A stretch of 64,000 bases of DNA, taken from contig NZ_UFWZ01000001.1 in assembly GCF_900461105.1 (NCBI RefSeq), forward strand, positions 2,507,001 through 2,571,000, written 5' to 3'. Source of the stretch: Clostridium putrefaciens (GTDB lineage Bacteria; Bacillota; Clostridia; Clostridiales; Clostridiaceae). Under the pieces are notes generated by a model that searched no databases, was not told the DNA's origin, and was given only the letters and a program-made list of their open reading frames with translations. A program made the position numbers and the translations under genes. This document shows positions 53,591 to 62,860 of this stretch, one piece after another. The first letter of the stretch is position 1; each line of letters begins with the position of its first letter.

Positions 53591-54724
53591 TTATAACCCT
53601 TTTATAAGTCTTACTACATTTTCTGAAGCTCTTTCTATATTCTCTTCACCATTTTCTAAAGCTTCTTTTAGTGTTACTATTCCTGGAACTATGCCTATAA
53701 TAGCCGTTATTCCTTCTTTATATAGCTTTTGTGGCTCTTCACAACATACCTTACCTGCAAAGGCTACTACTGGTATATTATGCTTTAGTGCTGTTTTAGA
53801 CACCCCAACTGGAGTCTTTCCAAAAATGGTTTGATCATCTATGCTTCCCTCACCAGTAAATACATAGTCTGCCCCTTCCATCTTTTCTTCTAAACAGGTA
53901 TGTTTTATAACTAAGTCCACACCCTTTACAAGCCTCGCATCTAAAAATGCCATAAGACCTGCCCCAAGACCACCTGCAGCACCTGAGCCTGCAACCTTTG
54001 CTATATCTTTATTAAGTAAACTTTTAATTATATTTGCATAATGAGTAAGGCTATTGTCAAGTGCCTCCACCATATCTTTTGTGGCTCCCTTTTGTGGCCC
54101 AAATATATAAGATGCACCTTTAGGTCCTATTAATGGATTATTAACATCACAAGCAACTTCTACTGTAACATACTTTAGTCTAGGATCTAATCCCTTAAGA
54201 TCTATATTTTTTAGATTTATGAGATGTCCACCTCCATAAGGAAGTTCATTGAAGTCTTTATCTAAAAGTCTTGCCCCTAAAGCTTGAACCATACCTGCAC
54301 CACCATCATTAGTTGCACTTCCCCCTATACCTATAACTATATTAGTAGCACCCTTGTCAAGAGCAGCCTTTATAAGCTGTCCTGTACCATAGGTTGTTGT
54401 ATAAAGCGGATTACGCTCTTCTTTTTTAACAAGTTGAATACCACTTGCACTTGCCATCTCTATAACAGCAGTCTTCCCATCTCCAAGTATTGCGAATTCT
54501 GCCTTTACAGTATTCAAAAGAGGTCCCTTGACATCTATTTCATACAATATCCCCTCTGTTGCATCTATAAGTGACTGTACTGTCCCCTCCCCTCCATCTG
54601 CCATAGGTACATGGATACACTCTGCATCAGGCATAACCTTTTTAATACCTCTTTCCATTGCCTTAGCTACACTTTTTGCGCTCATGCTCTCTTTAAATGA
54701 ATCTGGCGCTAAAACAAATTTCAT
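53591..54724 (-). CDS. Glycerate 2-kinase (GarK/GlxK family)
   Basis: A 377-residue enzyme that phosphorylates glycerate to 2-phosphoglycerate (or 3-phosphoglycerate in some members). Family segments are MKFVLAPDSFKESMSAK, PMADGGEGTVQSLIDAT, IGIGGSATNDGGAGMVQALG, GSGAAGGLGAGLMAFL and FTGEGSIDDQT. The start is the ATG at 54724 with AAAGGCGGA ahead. It lies just downstream of a GntP permease and a CdaR regulator on the same strand, so the three form a glycerate or sugar-acid uptake and use cassette. Confidence 0.95.
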   Translation of the reverse strand: MKFVLAPDSFKESMSAKSVAKAMERGIKKVMPDAECIHVPMADGGEGTVQSLIDATEGILYEIDVKGPLLNTVKAEFAILGDGKTAVIEMASASGIQLVKKEERNPLYTTTYGTGQLIKAALDKGATNIVIGIGGSATNDGGAGMVQALGARLLDKDFNELPYGGGHLINLKNIDLKGLDPRLKYVTVEVACDVNNPLIGPKGASYIFGPQKGATKDMVEALDNSLTHYANIIKSLLNKDIAKVAGSGAAGGLGAGLMAFLDARLVKGVDLVIKHTCLEEKMEGADYVFTGEGSIDDQTIFGKTPVGVSKTALKHNIPVVAFAGKVCCEEPQKLYKEGITAIIGIVPGIVTLKEALENGEENIERASENVVRLIKGL

Positions 54725-54810
54725 AAACAATCCGCCTTTCTAATAGTTATTTAAGTATTTTCATAAGATAATTAATATTTTAGTACATAAACTAATATTC
54801 TTTTAAATAC

Positions 54811-56061
54811 TTATTTAAGTAGTCCAAATATGATAGTGGATACTATTGTCATAGTAAGTCCTACTAAAGATTCATAAGGTATAAGTTTAAGCCTTTCTTT
54901 CATATCCATAAACACACTACCACCAGTTGAATGAAAAAAGCTTCCGTGTGGAAGATGATCAAGTACAGTAGCCCCTGAATGTATCATAGCCGCTCCTGAT
55001 GTTGGTGCTATACCAAGTGCAAGTATAGTTGGCCCGAAAACCTGACTACCAACAGCAGTTCCAGAAGTAGTTGATGCTGTTGCCCCTGACATTAATAAAC
55101 CAGCTACAGGTGCTAATAAGAAAGCTGGAAGACCTAAGGTTTGTAATCCATTAATTATTACATCTTTTAATCCTGAGTTAGCTATTATCCCTGCTATAGT
55201 ACCTGTTCCTATAAGTAATATAGCAACTCCACTCATTTTACTTAATCCCAAAATAGAATATTTATTTAAATTCTTTATTTTACCCATACAAAAAGCTCCT
55301 ACAGCTCCTCCAACAGGTAATGCAATAAGTGGATCTATGTTAATTTTAAACAATGGTCTTAGTGAAAGTAATATTATAGCAACTAAAGGTCCTGATATAG
55401 CCGCTATAAAACTTGGCTTATCTTCAGATGAGGTTTCAATCTCTTTATTAATTATGTATGACCCTTTATTTATAAGTCTTTTAGAAATTATACAGGTAAC
55501 TATAACTCCAAATACAGCGGGTATAATCCCAGCTGCCATAACTGATGTTAATGGTATCTTAAAAGTATCTGCCGCTGCTATAGCATTAGGATTTGGAGAC
55601 ATTATATTTCCAGCCTTTCCTCCACCTATCATGGCAATTAATATAGATGTTCTACTAAGCTTTGCTTTATTTGCAATAGCAATTGCTATTGGAGCTACAG
55701 TTATTACTGCAACATCTATAAATACCCCTACACAAGTAAGTACTAATGTTGCAAGTGTCAATGCTATCAGTGAATTTGATTCGCCTATCTTATCTACTAT
55801 AGTTTCTGCTATTTTAGCTGCCGCTCCAGATTCTATAAGTACACCTGCTAAAACGCCTGCTGTCAAAATCCTAAGTATGGCTGGCATTATTCCCTTTGCT
55901 CCATCTATCATAAGTGTTACAGTTCCAGTAAGTCCAGCTCCTCCTACAATTCCACCTACTAATGCCCCTAAAATAAGACCATAGGCTGGATGAACCTTTT
56001 TAATTATAAGTACAATAGCCAAAGCTAATGCTACTATTGCACCTAGTGCTGTTACTCCCAT
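54811..56061 (-). CDS. GntP family gluconate/glycerate permease
   Basis: A 416-residue transporter with about 12 helices. The family signatures are visible: GLTGTVTLMIDGAKGIMPAILRI, LTCVGVFIDVAVITVAPIA, GGGKAGNIMSPNPNAIA and SGATASTTSGTAVGSQ, and HSGATVLDHLPHGSFFHSTGG near the end. GntP members bring in gluconate, glycerate or related acids with protons. The adjacent glycerate kinase suggests that glycerate is the substrate. AGGGGG precedes the ATG. The gap to the kinase is about 85 bp. Confidence 0.94.
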   Translation of the reverse strand: MGVTALGAIVALALAIVLIIKKVHPAYGLILGALVGGIVGGAGLTGTVTLMIDGAKGIMPAILRILTAGVLAGVLIESGAAAKIAETIVDKIGESNSLIALTLATLVLTCVGVFIDVAVITVAPIAIAIANKAKLSRTSILIAMIGGGKAGNIMSPNPNAIAAADTFKIPLTSVMAAGIIPAVFGVIVTCIISKRLINKGSYIINKEIETSSEDKPSFIAAISGPLVAIILLSLRPLFKINIDPLIALPVGGAVGAFCMGKIKNLNKYSILGLSKMSGVAILLIGTGTIAGIIANSGLKDVIINGLQTLGLPAFLLAPVAGLLMSGATASTTSGTAVGSQVFGPTILALGIAPTSGAAMIHSGATVLDHLPHGSFFHSTGGSVFMDMKERLKLIPYESLVGLTMTIVSTIIFGLLK

Positions 56062-56219
56062 AGATATACCCCCTATTTTTTATATGTTTAATATCGATAC
56101 ATCAATTGTAACCCTTTGCATTCCATAAATCATCGTCATATTGTTAAAATTACAGCATATATTATAGTGCATTCGCCCTATAATATATCTAATTATTAAT
56201 TTAAGTGATGTCCTAAATC

Positions 56220-56275
56220 TTGGATTTAGCTTGCGGAACTTACTCCTACCTATAGTAGCGAAGTAGGAGCTTGCT
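56220..56275. repeat. Hairpin at the 3' end of the CdaR gene
   Basis: CTCCTAC (56243-56249) and GTAGGAG (56263-56269) pair, flanked by AGCTTGC/GCTTGC-like bases. It runs right up to the CdaR stop codon. It looks like a short interspersed repeat or weak terminator; there is no T run. Confidence 0.45.
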
Positions 56276-57361
56276 TTAGTTTATGATAATATTATTTGCC
56301 TCCTTACAACCTAACTTATAAATTGTATAAGCACTAAATAACTGAAACAGTTCTAAATAATTCTTAGTATTTTTCCCTGTAATGTCTTGTATCTTTTGCA
56401 ATCTATAGTTTAAACTATTCCTATGAATATGAAGAGATTCTGCCACTAAATTTATTTCACCATTTAAATTTATATATTTATCTAATGTATTTATTAGATC
56501 AGACCCCGCTCCCTCCTCTATAAGTTTTAGTATAGGCTCTAATATCTCTTTAGTATCTCCACCTTCATATATCCTATGAATAAGCACAAATTCCTTATAA
56601 TTGTAAACATATTGATTAGGTTTGAGCCTTTCACCAAGCTCAATGGATTTAAATGCTTGCTTTACAGACAAACCAACTATGTCTTGTTTAAATCCAATAC
56701 CTATATAAACATTGTCTATTAAAGATGATATTCCTTCAATTAATTTTTCCATATTGTTGCTAAATTTTATAAACATTACACAGGTTTGGGGATTAAGTCT
56801 TATTAAATATTCATCTTTTGATATCTTAATCCTTAACTTATCAAATTTAGGACTTATTACTGAATCTATAGACTTTACAATTACAGCTACCCTTTCTATA
56901 TTAAGATTTATATTTAATACCTTAGCCCTTTCTTTAAATACTAAATCATACTCTTGATTTAAATAAGCCCATTGGTGTAGAAATTCATCCTTCAATCTTT
57001 CTTCCATTCTTTTTTCCTTGAAAGTATATTCCTGACTTATTAAAAGCTCTGCAGTTATCTTTACAAGCTCTGCAAAAGGCCCCACAACCTTTGGATTACC
57101 ACTTATTCCAATAACACCCACTATCTCATTGTTATAATATATAGGCATATTAACTCCAGGTTTAGCTCCACCCGAAGAGTTATAAACTTCTATTAGTATT
57201 CCTCTTTCTATAGCTTCAAAAGCTCCCCTATGCACCTTACCCACCCTTAGGCTGTCTCCACTAGCTATAATAACACCTCTATGATCCATAATATTTACAT
57301 TGTAAGGTATAACCTTCATCATTCTATCTACTATCTGTTGGGCGAAATTATAAGTTAACAT
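56276..57361 (-). CDS. CdaR family transcriptional regulator
   Basis: A 361-residue regulator of sugar-acid use. Residues about 1-135 form the sugar diacid recognition domain (AQQIVDRMMKVIPYNVNIMDHRGVIIASGD, GAFEAIERG, VGVIGISGNP). The GGDEF-like linker follows, then the PucR-type helix-turn-helix (INLVAESLHIHRNSLNYRLQKIQDITGKN) near 300-340. In E. coli CdaR activates glucarate, galactarate and glycerate genes. Here it would control the glycerate cassette downstream. AAAGGAGG precedes the ATG. The gene ends in a small hairpin element, and a histidine-kinase remnant lies upstream. Confidence 0.93.
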   Translation of the reverse strand: MLTYNFAQQIVDRMMKVIPYNVNIMDHRGVIIASGDSLRVGKVHRGAFEAIERGILIEVYNSSGGAKPGVNMPIYYNNEIVGVIGISGNPKVVGPFAELVKITAELLISQEYTFKEKRMEERLKDEFLHQWAYLNQEYDLVFKERAKVLNINLNIERVAVIVKSIDSVISPKFDKLRIKISKDEYLIRLNPQTCVMFIKFSNNMEKLIEGISSLIDNVYIGIGFKQDIVGLSVKQAFKSIELGERLKPNQYVYNYKEFVLIHRIYEGGDTKEILEPILKLIEEGAGSDLINTLDKYINLNGEINLVAESLHIHRNSLNYRLQKIQDITGKNTKNYLELFQLFSAYTIYKLGCKEANNIIIN

Positions 57362-57377
57362 AATACTTCCTCCTTTC

Positions 57378-57629
57378 CTAAATATTAATTCTTTCTATTT
57401 CTTTTATATTATATCCACTTATTAAAAAACTTTTAATAACCATTGCAATTTTCAAAATTTTTATAATAAGCCACTCCATCCTTTTTAACTGCTCATCACT
57501 TAAAATTAGGAACCTTTTTCTATCTTCTTTTAATACATCCTATTCTTTCATAAGATCATTAAACATGACAAGAGAAAATAAAGGCGTCTTTAATTGATGC
57601 GATATATCTATAACTTTTACAAGTTTCAT
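57378..57629 (-). pseudogene. Histidine kinase remnant (DHp domain only)
   Basis: A minus-strand frame of 83 sense codons with one internal TAG (57540-57542). The first part starts MKLVKVIDISHQLKTPLFSL, with the phospho-accepting His in the H-box, and FNDLMKE before the stop. The second part continues DVLKEDRKRFLILSDEQLKR, MEWLIIKILKIA. This is the dimerisation domain of a sensor kinase such as those with ISHQLKTPL and 'LSEEQLKRMEWLI'. Sensor and ATPase domains are missing, so it is dead unless the short piece acts as a decoy. It has a ribosome site (AAGGAG) before its ATG and ends 17 bp before cdaR. Confidence 0.75.
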
Positions 57630-57905
57630 GTTACTCTCTCCTTTTCTTATAACTTATACATTTAATATCTCTCTTACATATTAAATGATAAACCATTATT
57701 ATTACAATTCTATAAGAATTATTTTTATTACAACTTTGTAATAATTGTACTTATAATAACAATAATAATAAGCTATGAACTTTAAAAATTCACAGCTTAT
57801 TATTGGTTTATAATGAAATATTATTATATAAACCCCATACTAGTGTTTTGATTAAAGTTATCATATATAATAACTTTAGTTCTATGGATCTTTATACCCT
57901 TCTTT

Positions 57906-59045
57906 TCATTTAACATATTGAGTCAACTCTTCAAATATAGTTTTTACACCCTTACCCCACCTTGGGTCTTCTGCATATTTTGTACCTATCCATAAGAATG
58001 GATCCTTGTCCTCGCTTCTGCCTTTAGCTAAATTAATCACAGTTCTAGAAGCTATTCTAGAAGCATCATTTATATCAGTGTTATATTCTACCCAGCTATG
58101 GTATACGTTAAATGGATTATTAGCTATTTTATAACCATCCTTGTGACTTTCAGGCACAAAACCTTGTTCCTGTCCTGTTATAGAAAAAAGTACAATAGGA
58201 TTTAAGTTAAACTCCTCTGCTGTGGAAATTATAGTAGAGAAATATGGCTCTTTAGATAAAATAGACTGTCGTCCCTGCAAAAATTCTTTTAACTTTTCCT
58301 GATTTATGTCTTTATATCTCATATACTCTGGCAAATGTAAATTAGGATAATTAGTTAAGATACCTTTATTCTTATATGATTCAACAACATGGTTATCTAC
58401 CTTAACTTTACGATTATCAATATAAGAATACAGTCCCTTACCTGTATGAGATAATAGCATAATAAATACAGCCACAAGAGCTCTACATCCTGTTATCTTT
58501 ATCCTTTTTAAATTAAGTAACGGAGTAGTAGATAAAGTTTTTGTTTCTCTTGTTACTGTTGTTACTCTTCTTACTTTTGAATTTCGCAATTGTTGAACAT
58601 TAACCTTACTTTCAAAATGTTGACCTTCTTTTTCGACATTTTTTAGGCTTATAGCTTTAAATCCTATTAACTTTAAATGCTTATTTATATCTTTTGTCTC
58701 AATTTCCACTTTTATATTTAAATTGGTCCACCCTACTAGTTCACTCGTAAAGTCATTTATATCATCCTCTGTTATGCAAGCATTAAAGATATCATGACCA
58801 GTAATCATAGTTTTATTTTTAGATAAAGTGTTTTCTATTACACTTTTTTTAATAGAACACTTTAATTGCTCTGGCAGTCCTTCTAATCTTTTATATATAA
58901 TTTTATTAACAGCATCTAAAAATACTATATTATCTTCTATTTCGTCATTTGTGGCATACTTCTTCCGTATGTAACCTTTGATGGTTATAATGTCATCCTC
59001 ATCTATAACCTTCATATTATCTAATTCACTTAAAATATCTCTCAT
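57906..59045 (-). CDS. Membrane-anchored glucosaminidase-like protein with cytosolic N-domain
   Basis: A 379-residue protein. The first 185 residues have no signal peptide and look cytosolic, helical and charged (LSELDNMKVIDEDDIITIKGYI, NDFTSELVGWTNLNIKVEIETKD). One membrane helix lies near 195-212. The C-terminal part (about 270-379) resembles the glucosaminidase/lysozyme-like fold (VLFSITGQEQGF with a candidate catalytic Glu, NNPFNVYHSW and KYAEDPRWGKGV). The placement of the enzyme outside and a large domain inside suggests a regulated wall hydrolase. The ribosome site is weak. The N-domain family is unknown to me. Confidence 0.7.
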   Translation of the reverse strand: MRDILSELDNMKVIDEDDIITIKGYIRKKYATNDEIEDNIVFLDAVNKIIYKRLEGLPEQLKCSIKKSVIENTLSKNKTMITGHDIFNACITEDDINDFTSELVGWTNLNIKVEIETKDINKHLKLIGFKAISLKNVEKEGQHFESKVNVQQLRNSKVRRVTTVTRETKTLSTTPLLNLKRIKITGCRALVAVFIMLLSHTGKGLYSYIDNRKVKVDNHVVESYKNKGILTNYPNLHLPEYMRYKDINQEKLKEFLQGRQSILSKEPYFSTIISTAEEFNLNPIVLFSITGQEQGFVPESHKDGYKIANNPFNVYHSWVEYNTDINDASRIASRTVINLAKGRSEDKDPFLWIGTKYAEDPRWGKGVKTIFEELTQYVK

Positions 59046-59336
59046 AAATTTAAATACCTACATTTTTTATAATATTAATTAATTATCGTGTATAATTGAA
59101 AAATCTTTATAATCCAAATAAACTCCACAAATATATATATATATTATCTCCTGTATATTTAAAGTACATTGACTTTTATGAAAGTTATGTATAACATTTA
59201 TAATGAAATGCTTAAAAATACTTAGTAAAAATTTAGAGTATGAAAATTTATATAACTTTAAAATTAGTTATTAATTTTTAAGGGGTATTTTGAAAATAAA
59301 AGACTGCAAATAATATTATTTGCTTTGGAGGTAAAA

Positions 59337-59993
59337 ATGGCTAGAAATCAAAGCGTTAAAGGGAATTTTAATTACAACAATATAGAAAAAAAAGATAAGA
59401 ATTTTATGTACAAAAACCTTGCTAGAAGTAACTGCTATAACTGTAACTTTTCAAACTCAAATTTTGATTATGTGAGTTTTAGAGGTGCGCATTTTAAGTC
59501 TAGTGATTTCTTTCAGTGTACCTTTAGATGGGCTGAATTTATTGGTACTAACTTAAAGGGAAGTAGTTTTAAAGATGCTATATTTGAAAATGCTATATTT
59601 GATTCAGTAAACTTAGAGGCAGTTAACTTTAAAGATGCAACATTTATAAATACTGTATTTTTATCTACTGATGTAAAAAAGGCTAAAAATTTAGATAGAA
59701 GCAATCCTAATATCAAGATCTTTGATGAAATGCCCGATATAAAAATAAGTGAAGATTTAAGAATTGCTACTGAAAATGTAATGACAAATACCCATGTAAA
59801 AGCTGCTAGAATTTTTGATACAAAGGACGGAGACCTAAATTTATTAAATTTAATGATTCTTTTAGAACACTTTGACGAAAAAAACTTGATAGAAGGATTA
59901 CATAGGATTCAACTTGAATTGGATAGAGATTTTCATACATTAAGTTATGTAATTAGGCTTTTAAAAGATTCTAAGGTAGATAAATCTTTATAG
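59337..59993 (+). CDS. Pentapeptide-repeat protein
   Basis: A 218-residue protein with a right-handed beta-helix of A(N/D)LxX-type repeats between about 25 and 120: CYNCNFSNSNFDYVSFRGAHF, then SSFKDAIFENAIFDSVNLEAV. The C-terminal 90 residues are helical and charged (IATENVMTNTHVKAARIFD and LHRIQLELDRDFHTL). Pentapeptide proteins can mimic DNA and shield gyrase (Qnr), but this one is short in repeats, so no role is claimed. GGAGG sets the start at 59337; the TTG at 59325 overlaps the ribosome site. Confidence 0.85.
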   Translation: MARNQSVKGNFNYNNIEKKDKNFMYKNLARSNCYNCNFSNSNFDYVSFRGAHFKSSDFFQCTFRWAEFIGTNLKGSSFKDAIFENAIFDSVNLEAVNFKDATFINTVFLSTDVKKAKNLDRSNPNIKIFDEMPDIKISEDLRIATENVMTNTHVKAARIFDTKDGDLNLLNLMILLEHFDEKNLIEGLHRIQLELDRDFHTLSYVIRLLKDSKVDKSL

Positions 59994-60162
59994 TTTTATA
60001 ATGATTACATATCCATAATAATAATCTATAAAAGCTTTTATACCAACTACTACAATAATTATTATTGTAACCATATCCCTATCCTATTACAGTATTATGA
60101 CATATAAAGTTTAAGAACTACAAATTCTCGTTCTAACTTATACTTAGCCCACTACATAAAAG

Positions 60163-60200
60163 AACCTATAAGACTTTATAAAATCTTATAGGTTTTTTGT
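60163..60200. terminator. Terminator after eutQ and the pentapeptide gene
   Basis: AACCTATAAGA / TCTTATAGGTT with a 10-nt loop and T6 on the plus strand, with a shorter T run on the minus strand. It ends the eut operon. Confidence 0.8.
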
Positions 60201-60216
60201 TCAACTAATTATATTT

Positions 60217-60687
60217 CTATTTTGCTTGATCTGCCCAATCTGCTGGGTATGTTACATACATAAACTTTGAATAGTTTGGAACTGTAAAGTGAATTGTAGA
60301 TGCTTTTGGTATATATATTATATCCCCTTTATTTCCTACAACCTTTTTACCGTTTATGTCTACTTCTAAAGTTCCTTCTATTATATAGTCTATTTCATCA
60401 TACATTAATGTCCACTCAAAGCTAGTTTCTTTCATTTCCATGATTCCACAACCAAGTCTTGGACTTTCTTCTACTGATACTACATCTTTTAGGAAAACTT
60501 GATCTCCAGCGTGTCCTGTATCAAATTTTTCTGGCTTAACTGTTTCTGTCTTTATTGACATAATACCACTTTTTGGTTCTATGTCTCTTGACATTTCAGG
60601 AGTAGCTTCTTTAGATACTTCTCCTAATTTTTCTGTTATTAACTTTCTAACTATTTCTTCTATCATTGCTTCATTTAAATTTTCCAT
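60217..60687 (-). CDS. eutQ: Ethanolamine utilization protein EutQ (cupin)
   Basis: A 156-residue protein whose C-terminal two-thirds is a cupin (CGIMEMKETSFEWTLMYDEIDYIIEGTLEVDINGK, GDIIYIPKASTIHFTVP). In Salmonella EutQ is an acetate-kinase-like protein linked to the ethanolamine microcompartment. Here it is the last gene of the visible eut cluster, 124 bp after eutH. The N-terminus is short (about 60 residues) and contains the helix EEIVRKLITEKLGEV, typical of encapsulation-type helices. It has a terminator immediately downstream. Confidence 0.93.
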   Translation of the reverse strand: MENLNEAMIEEIVRKLITEKLGEVSKEATPEMSRDIEPKSGIMSIKTETVKPEKFDTGHAGDQVFLKDVVSVEESPRLGCGIMEMKETSFEWTLMYDEIDYIIEGTLEVDINGKKVVGNKGDIIYIPKASTIHFTVPNYSKFMYVTYPADWADQAK

Positions 60688-60811
60688 TGTAATCTCTCCC
60701 TTATAAGTTTTTATTTTTGTGATTCTAAAACCGCCTGGATTTATAAATTATATATAATTTATAAGTCCAGTAATTTTAAAATATCTATCTTATATAATGT
60801 TTAAAATTATA

Positions 60812-61903
60812 TTAAGCCTTTTTAGTTTCTCCAATATTTTTAGTCATCATAACTGCTACCATTACTGCAGTTACACCACCTACTAATTTACCTACTATCA
60901 TAGGAGCTATTAGTTCTGGATTAACTCCTGCTGCAAATCCTAAGTGATCTCCAAATACGAAGGCTGCACTTACTGCAAACGCAACGTTAATTATCTTTCC
61001 TCTTTCATCCATATCCTTCATCATTCCAAACATTGGTATACTGTTTGCAAGTGATGCTATCATCCCTGCTGCTGCAACATCATTAATCTTAAGTAATGAT
61101 CCAACTTTCATAAGAGGTTTCTTAAATACTTTTGTTATAAAGTGTACTAGAGGATATGCTCCTGCAAGTATTACAACAATGTCACCAACAACAGTAAGTC
61201 CTTCTTCTATTGGTGCCATCCCTTTTATTAAAACAAGTCCTGTAGTCTTTTGTAATACAGCTGATACAAGCCCTAAAGTTATTACTATAGTTATAAACTT
61301 CCCAAAATAAGTGAATCCTTTTATCATTCCGTTTGGTGCAAGTTTAAGTCCTATAACTATAAGTAATGCAACTATTATTATTGGTGTTAAGTTTTGAAGT
61401 ACAACTAGTGCTGGAAGTCCTGCTAGAAGTCCTCCTACAAAGGTTCCAACTGGTACTGTTATAATACCTGCTAAAACACCTTTAGCTAAATACTGTTGAT
61501 CTTCCTTTTTTATTATTCCAAGTGCTACTGGAATAGTAAATACTATTGTAGGTCCCATCATTGCTCCAAGTATAAGTCCTGCAAATTGTCCTACTGCTGC
61601 ATTTTCTGCAAGTTCCCCTGCTAATTGATATCCACCCATATCGCAAGCAAGTAAAGTTGTAGCAAACATTGATGGATCTGCTCCTAATGCTTTATAAATT
61701 GGTACTACTACTGGCTTTAATACATTTGCTAAAACTGGTGCTAAGCATATAGCTCCTACCATTGCTAAAGCAAGTGCTCCCATAGCCATAAATCCTTCTT
61801 CAAATTGTTCTCCATATCCAAACTTATTTCCTAAAAGTTTGTCTATAGCTCCTATAACTAAAAATACCATCATAATATATACGATAATTTCATTTATTCC
61901 CAC
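60812..61903 (-). CDS. eutH: Ethanolamine transporter EutH
   Basis: A 363-residue membrane protein of about ten helices. Family segments include LLACDMGGYQLAGELAENA, GAMMGPTIVFTIPVALGII, AGAYPLVHFITKVF, ASLANSIPMFGMMKDMDERGK and FVFGDHLGFAAGVNP. EutH lets ethanolamine into the cell. The start is GTG behind GAGGTG. It lies between the shell protein gene and eutQ, the usual order in Firmicutes. Gaps on each side (75 and 124 bp) may hold internal RNA processing signals. Confidence 0.96.
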   Translation of the reverse strand: MGINEIIVYIMMVFLVIGAIDKLLGNKFGYGEQFEEGFMAMGALALAMVGAICLAPVLANVLKPVVVPIYKALGADPSMFATTLLACDMGGYQLAGELAENAAVGQFAGLILGAMMGPTIVFTIPVALGIIKKEDQQYLAKGVLAGIITVPVGTFVGGLLAGLPALVVLQNLTPIIIVALLIVIGLKLAPNGMIKGFTYFGKFITIVITLGLVSAVLQKTTGLVLIKGMAPIEEGLTVVGDIVVILAGAYPLVHFITKVFKKPLMKVGSLLKINDVAAAGMIASLANSIPMFGMMKDMDERGKIINVAFAVSAAFVFGDHLGFAAGVNPELIAPMIVGKLVGGVTAVMVAVMMTKNIGETKKA

Positions 61904-61978
61904 TTGTTACACCTCTTTTTTCATATTTTTTATTTCTATAAATACTTATGTATTCAATTTTAAAATGTATCATTAAAT

Positions 61979-62521
61979 TTAAAGGTTACCTAAAATAATT
62001 TCATTAGGTGAGGGGATTACTGAACTATGAATTATTTTATTAGGGCTTATATTAGCTTTTGCTGACTTTATACCTTCTTCAACACTTGATACGGAGCCGT
62101 TAATTATAAAATAAGCCTTTCCTGCAATACCGTTGCCTAAAACCACTTTAACAATCTGGGTATCTGAGGCCTTTAAAACTATATCCAATGCCTTTAATGC
62201 CGATGTAACAGTTAAAAACTCCATTATACCTATGGCATTAAATTTCACCACAATAGGTCTTTTCTTAAATGCCTTTATAATTTCTTCACTAGCATTTGAT
62301 ATAATAGTATCTTCAACTAATTTCTTTTGATCTTCAGCCTTAGCCTTTTTTATAGCTTCTTTAACCTCTTCTACTTCACCTGAAATTATGGTTAAAAACT
62401 TTCCAGGGCATATATGTTTAATCATCTCTACATCTACAAAGGATGACTTTAGAAGTACATGACTTACTTCTATACCTTTTGATATACTACTAAATTCTAA
62501 TATTCCTAAAGCCTTTTTCAT
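61979..62521 (-). CDS. PduT-like tandem BMC shell protein (BMC-T)
   Basis: A 180-residue shell protein of two fused bacterial-microcompartment domains (about 1-85 and 95-180), each with the ALGIxEFxxI-type start. It forms pseudohexameric trimers. The segment HICPGKF has Cys at residue 38, the position that in PduT binds an iron-sulfur cluster at the trimer centre. The end HSSVIPSPNEII is also PduT-like. It would carry electrons or a cofactor across the eut shell. It lies 23 bp after eutN. I do not call it EutL, which is longer. Confidence 0.93.
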   Translation of the reverse strand: MKKALGILEFSSISKGIEVSHVLLKSSFVDVEMIKHICPGKFLTIISGEVEEVKEAIKKAKAEDQKKLVEDTIISNASEEIIKAFKKRPIVVKFNAIGIMEFLTVTSALKALDIVLKASDTQIVKVVLGNGIAGKAYFIINGSVSSVEEGIKSAKANISPNKIIHSSVIPSPNEIILGNL

Positions 62522-62544
62522 ACTTTAATTCTCCATATCTTTTC

Positions 62545-62814
62545 TTACTTTTCAAGTTCGAGTGTATCTATAATTCCTACTATAGTAGCATCAACTGGTG
62601 CTCTCTTTTCCCCAAGTACATGTCGTGCAGAGCTTCCTCCAACTACAAGAACTTGATCCCCTGACCCTGCCCCTACAGAATCTACCGCTACAATCATATC
62701 TTGAGTAAGATCGCCTTTATAATTTAGCTTTCTTACAAGTAAAAATTTAAGTCCATTAAGATTTTCATCTTTTTTAGTTGCCCATAAGTTTCCTATTACT
62801 TGACCTATATACAT
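62545..62814 (-). CDS. eutN: Microcompartment vertex protein EutN/CcmL
   Basis: An 89-residue pentameric protein that caps shell vertices (BMC-P). Its pattern is MYIGQVIGNLWATKKDENLNGLKFLLVR, VDSVGAGSGDQVLVVGGSSAR and VDATIVGIIDTLE. Length and all motifs are typical. It follows the eut accessory gene by 46 bp, and AAAGGGGAG precedes its ATG. Confidence 0.96.
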   Translation of the reverse strand: MYIGQVIGNLWATKKDENLNGLKFLLVRKLNYKGDLTQDMIVAVDSVGAGSGDQVLVVGGSSARHVLGEKRAPVDATIVGIIDTLELEK

Positions 62815-62860
62815 ATTCAGCTCCCCTTTCCTCTCCTAAGAGTTTCCTTAGTATTCTACT

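Noticed and set aside
59140-59155. Short AT dinucleotide run
   Set aside because: Too short to be more than simple-sequence noise in an AT-rich intergenic stretch.
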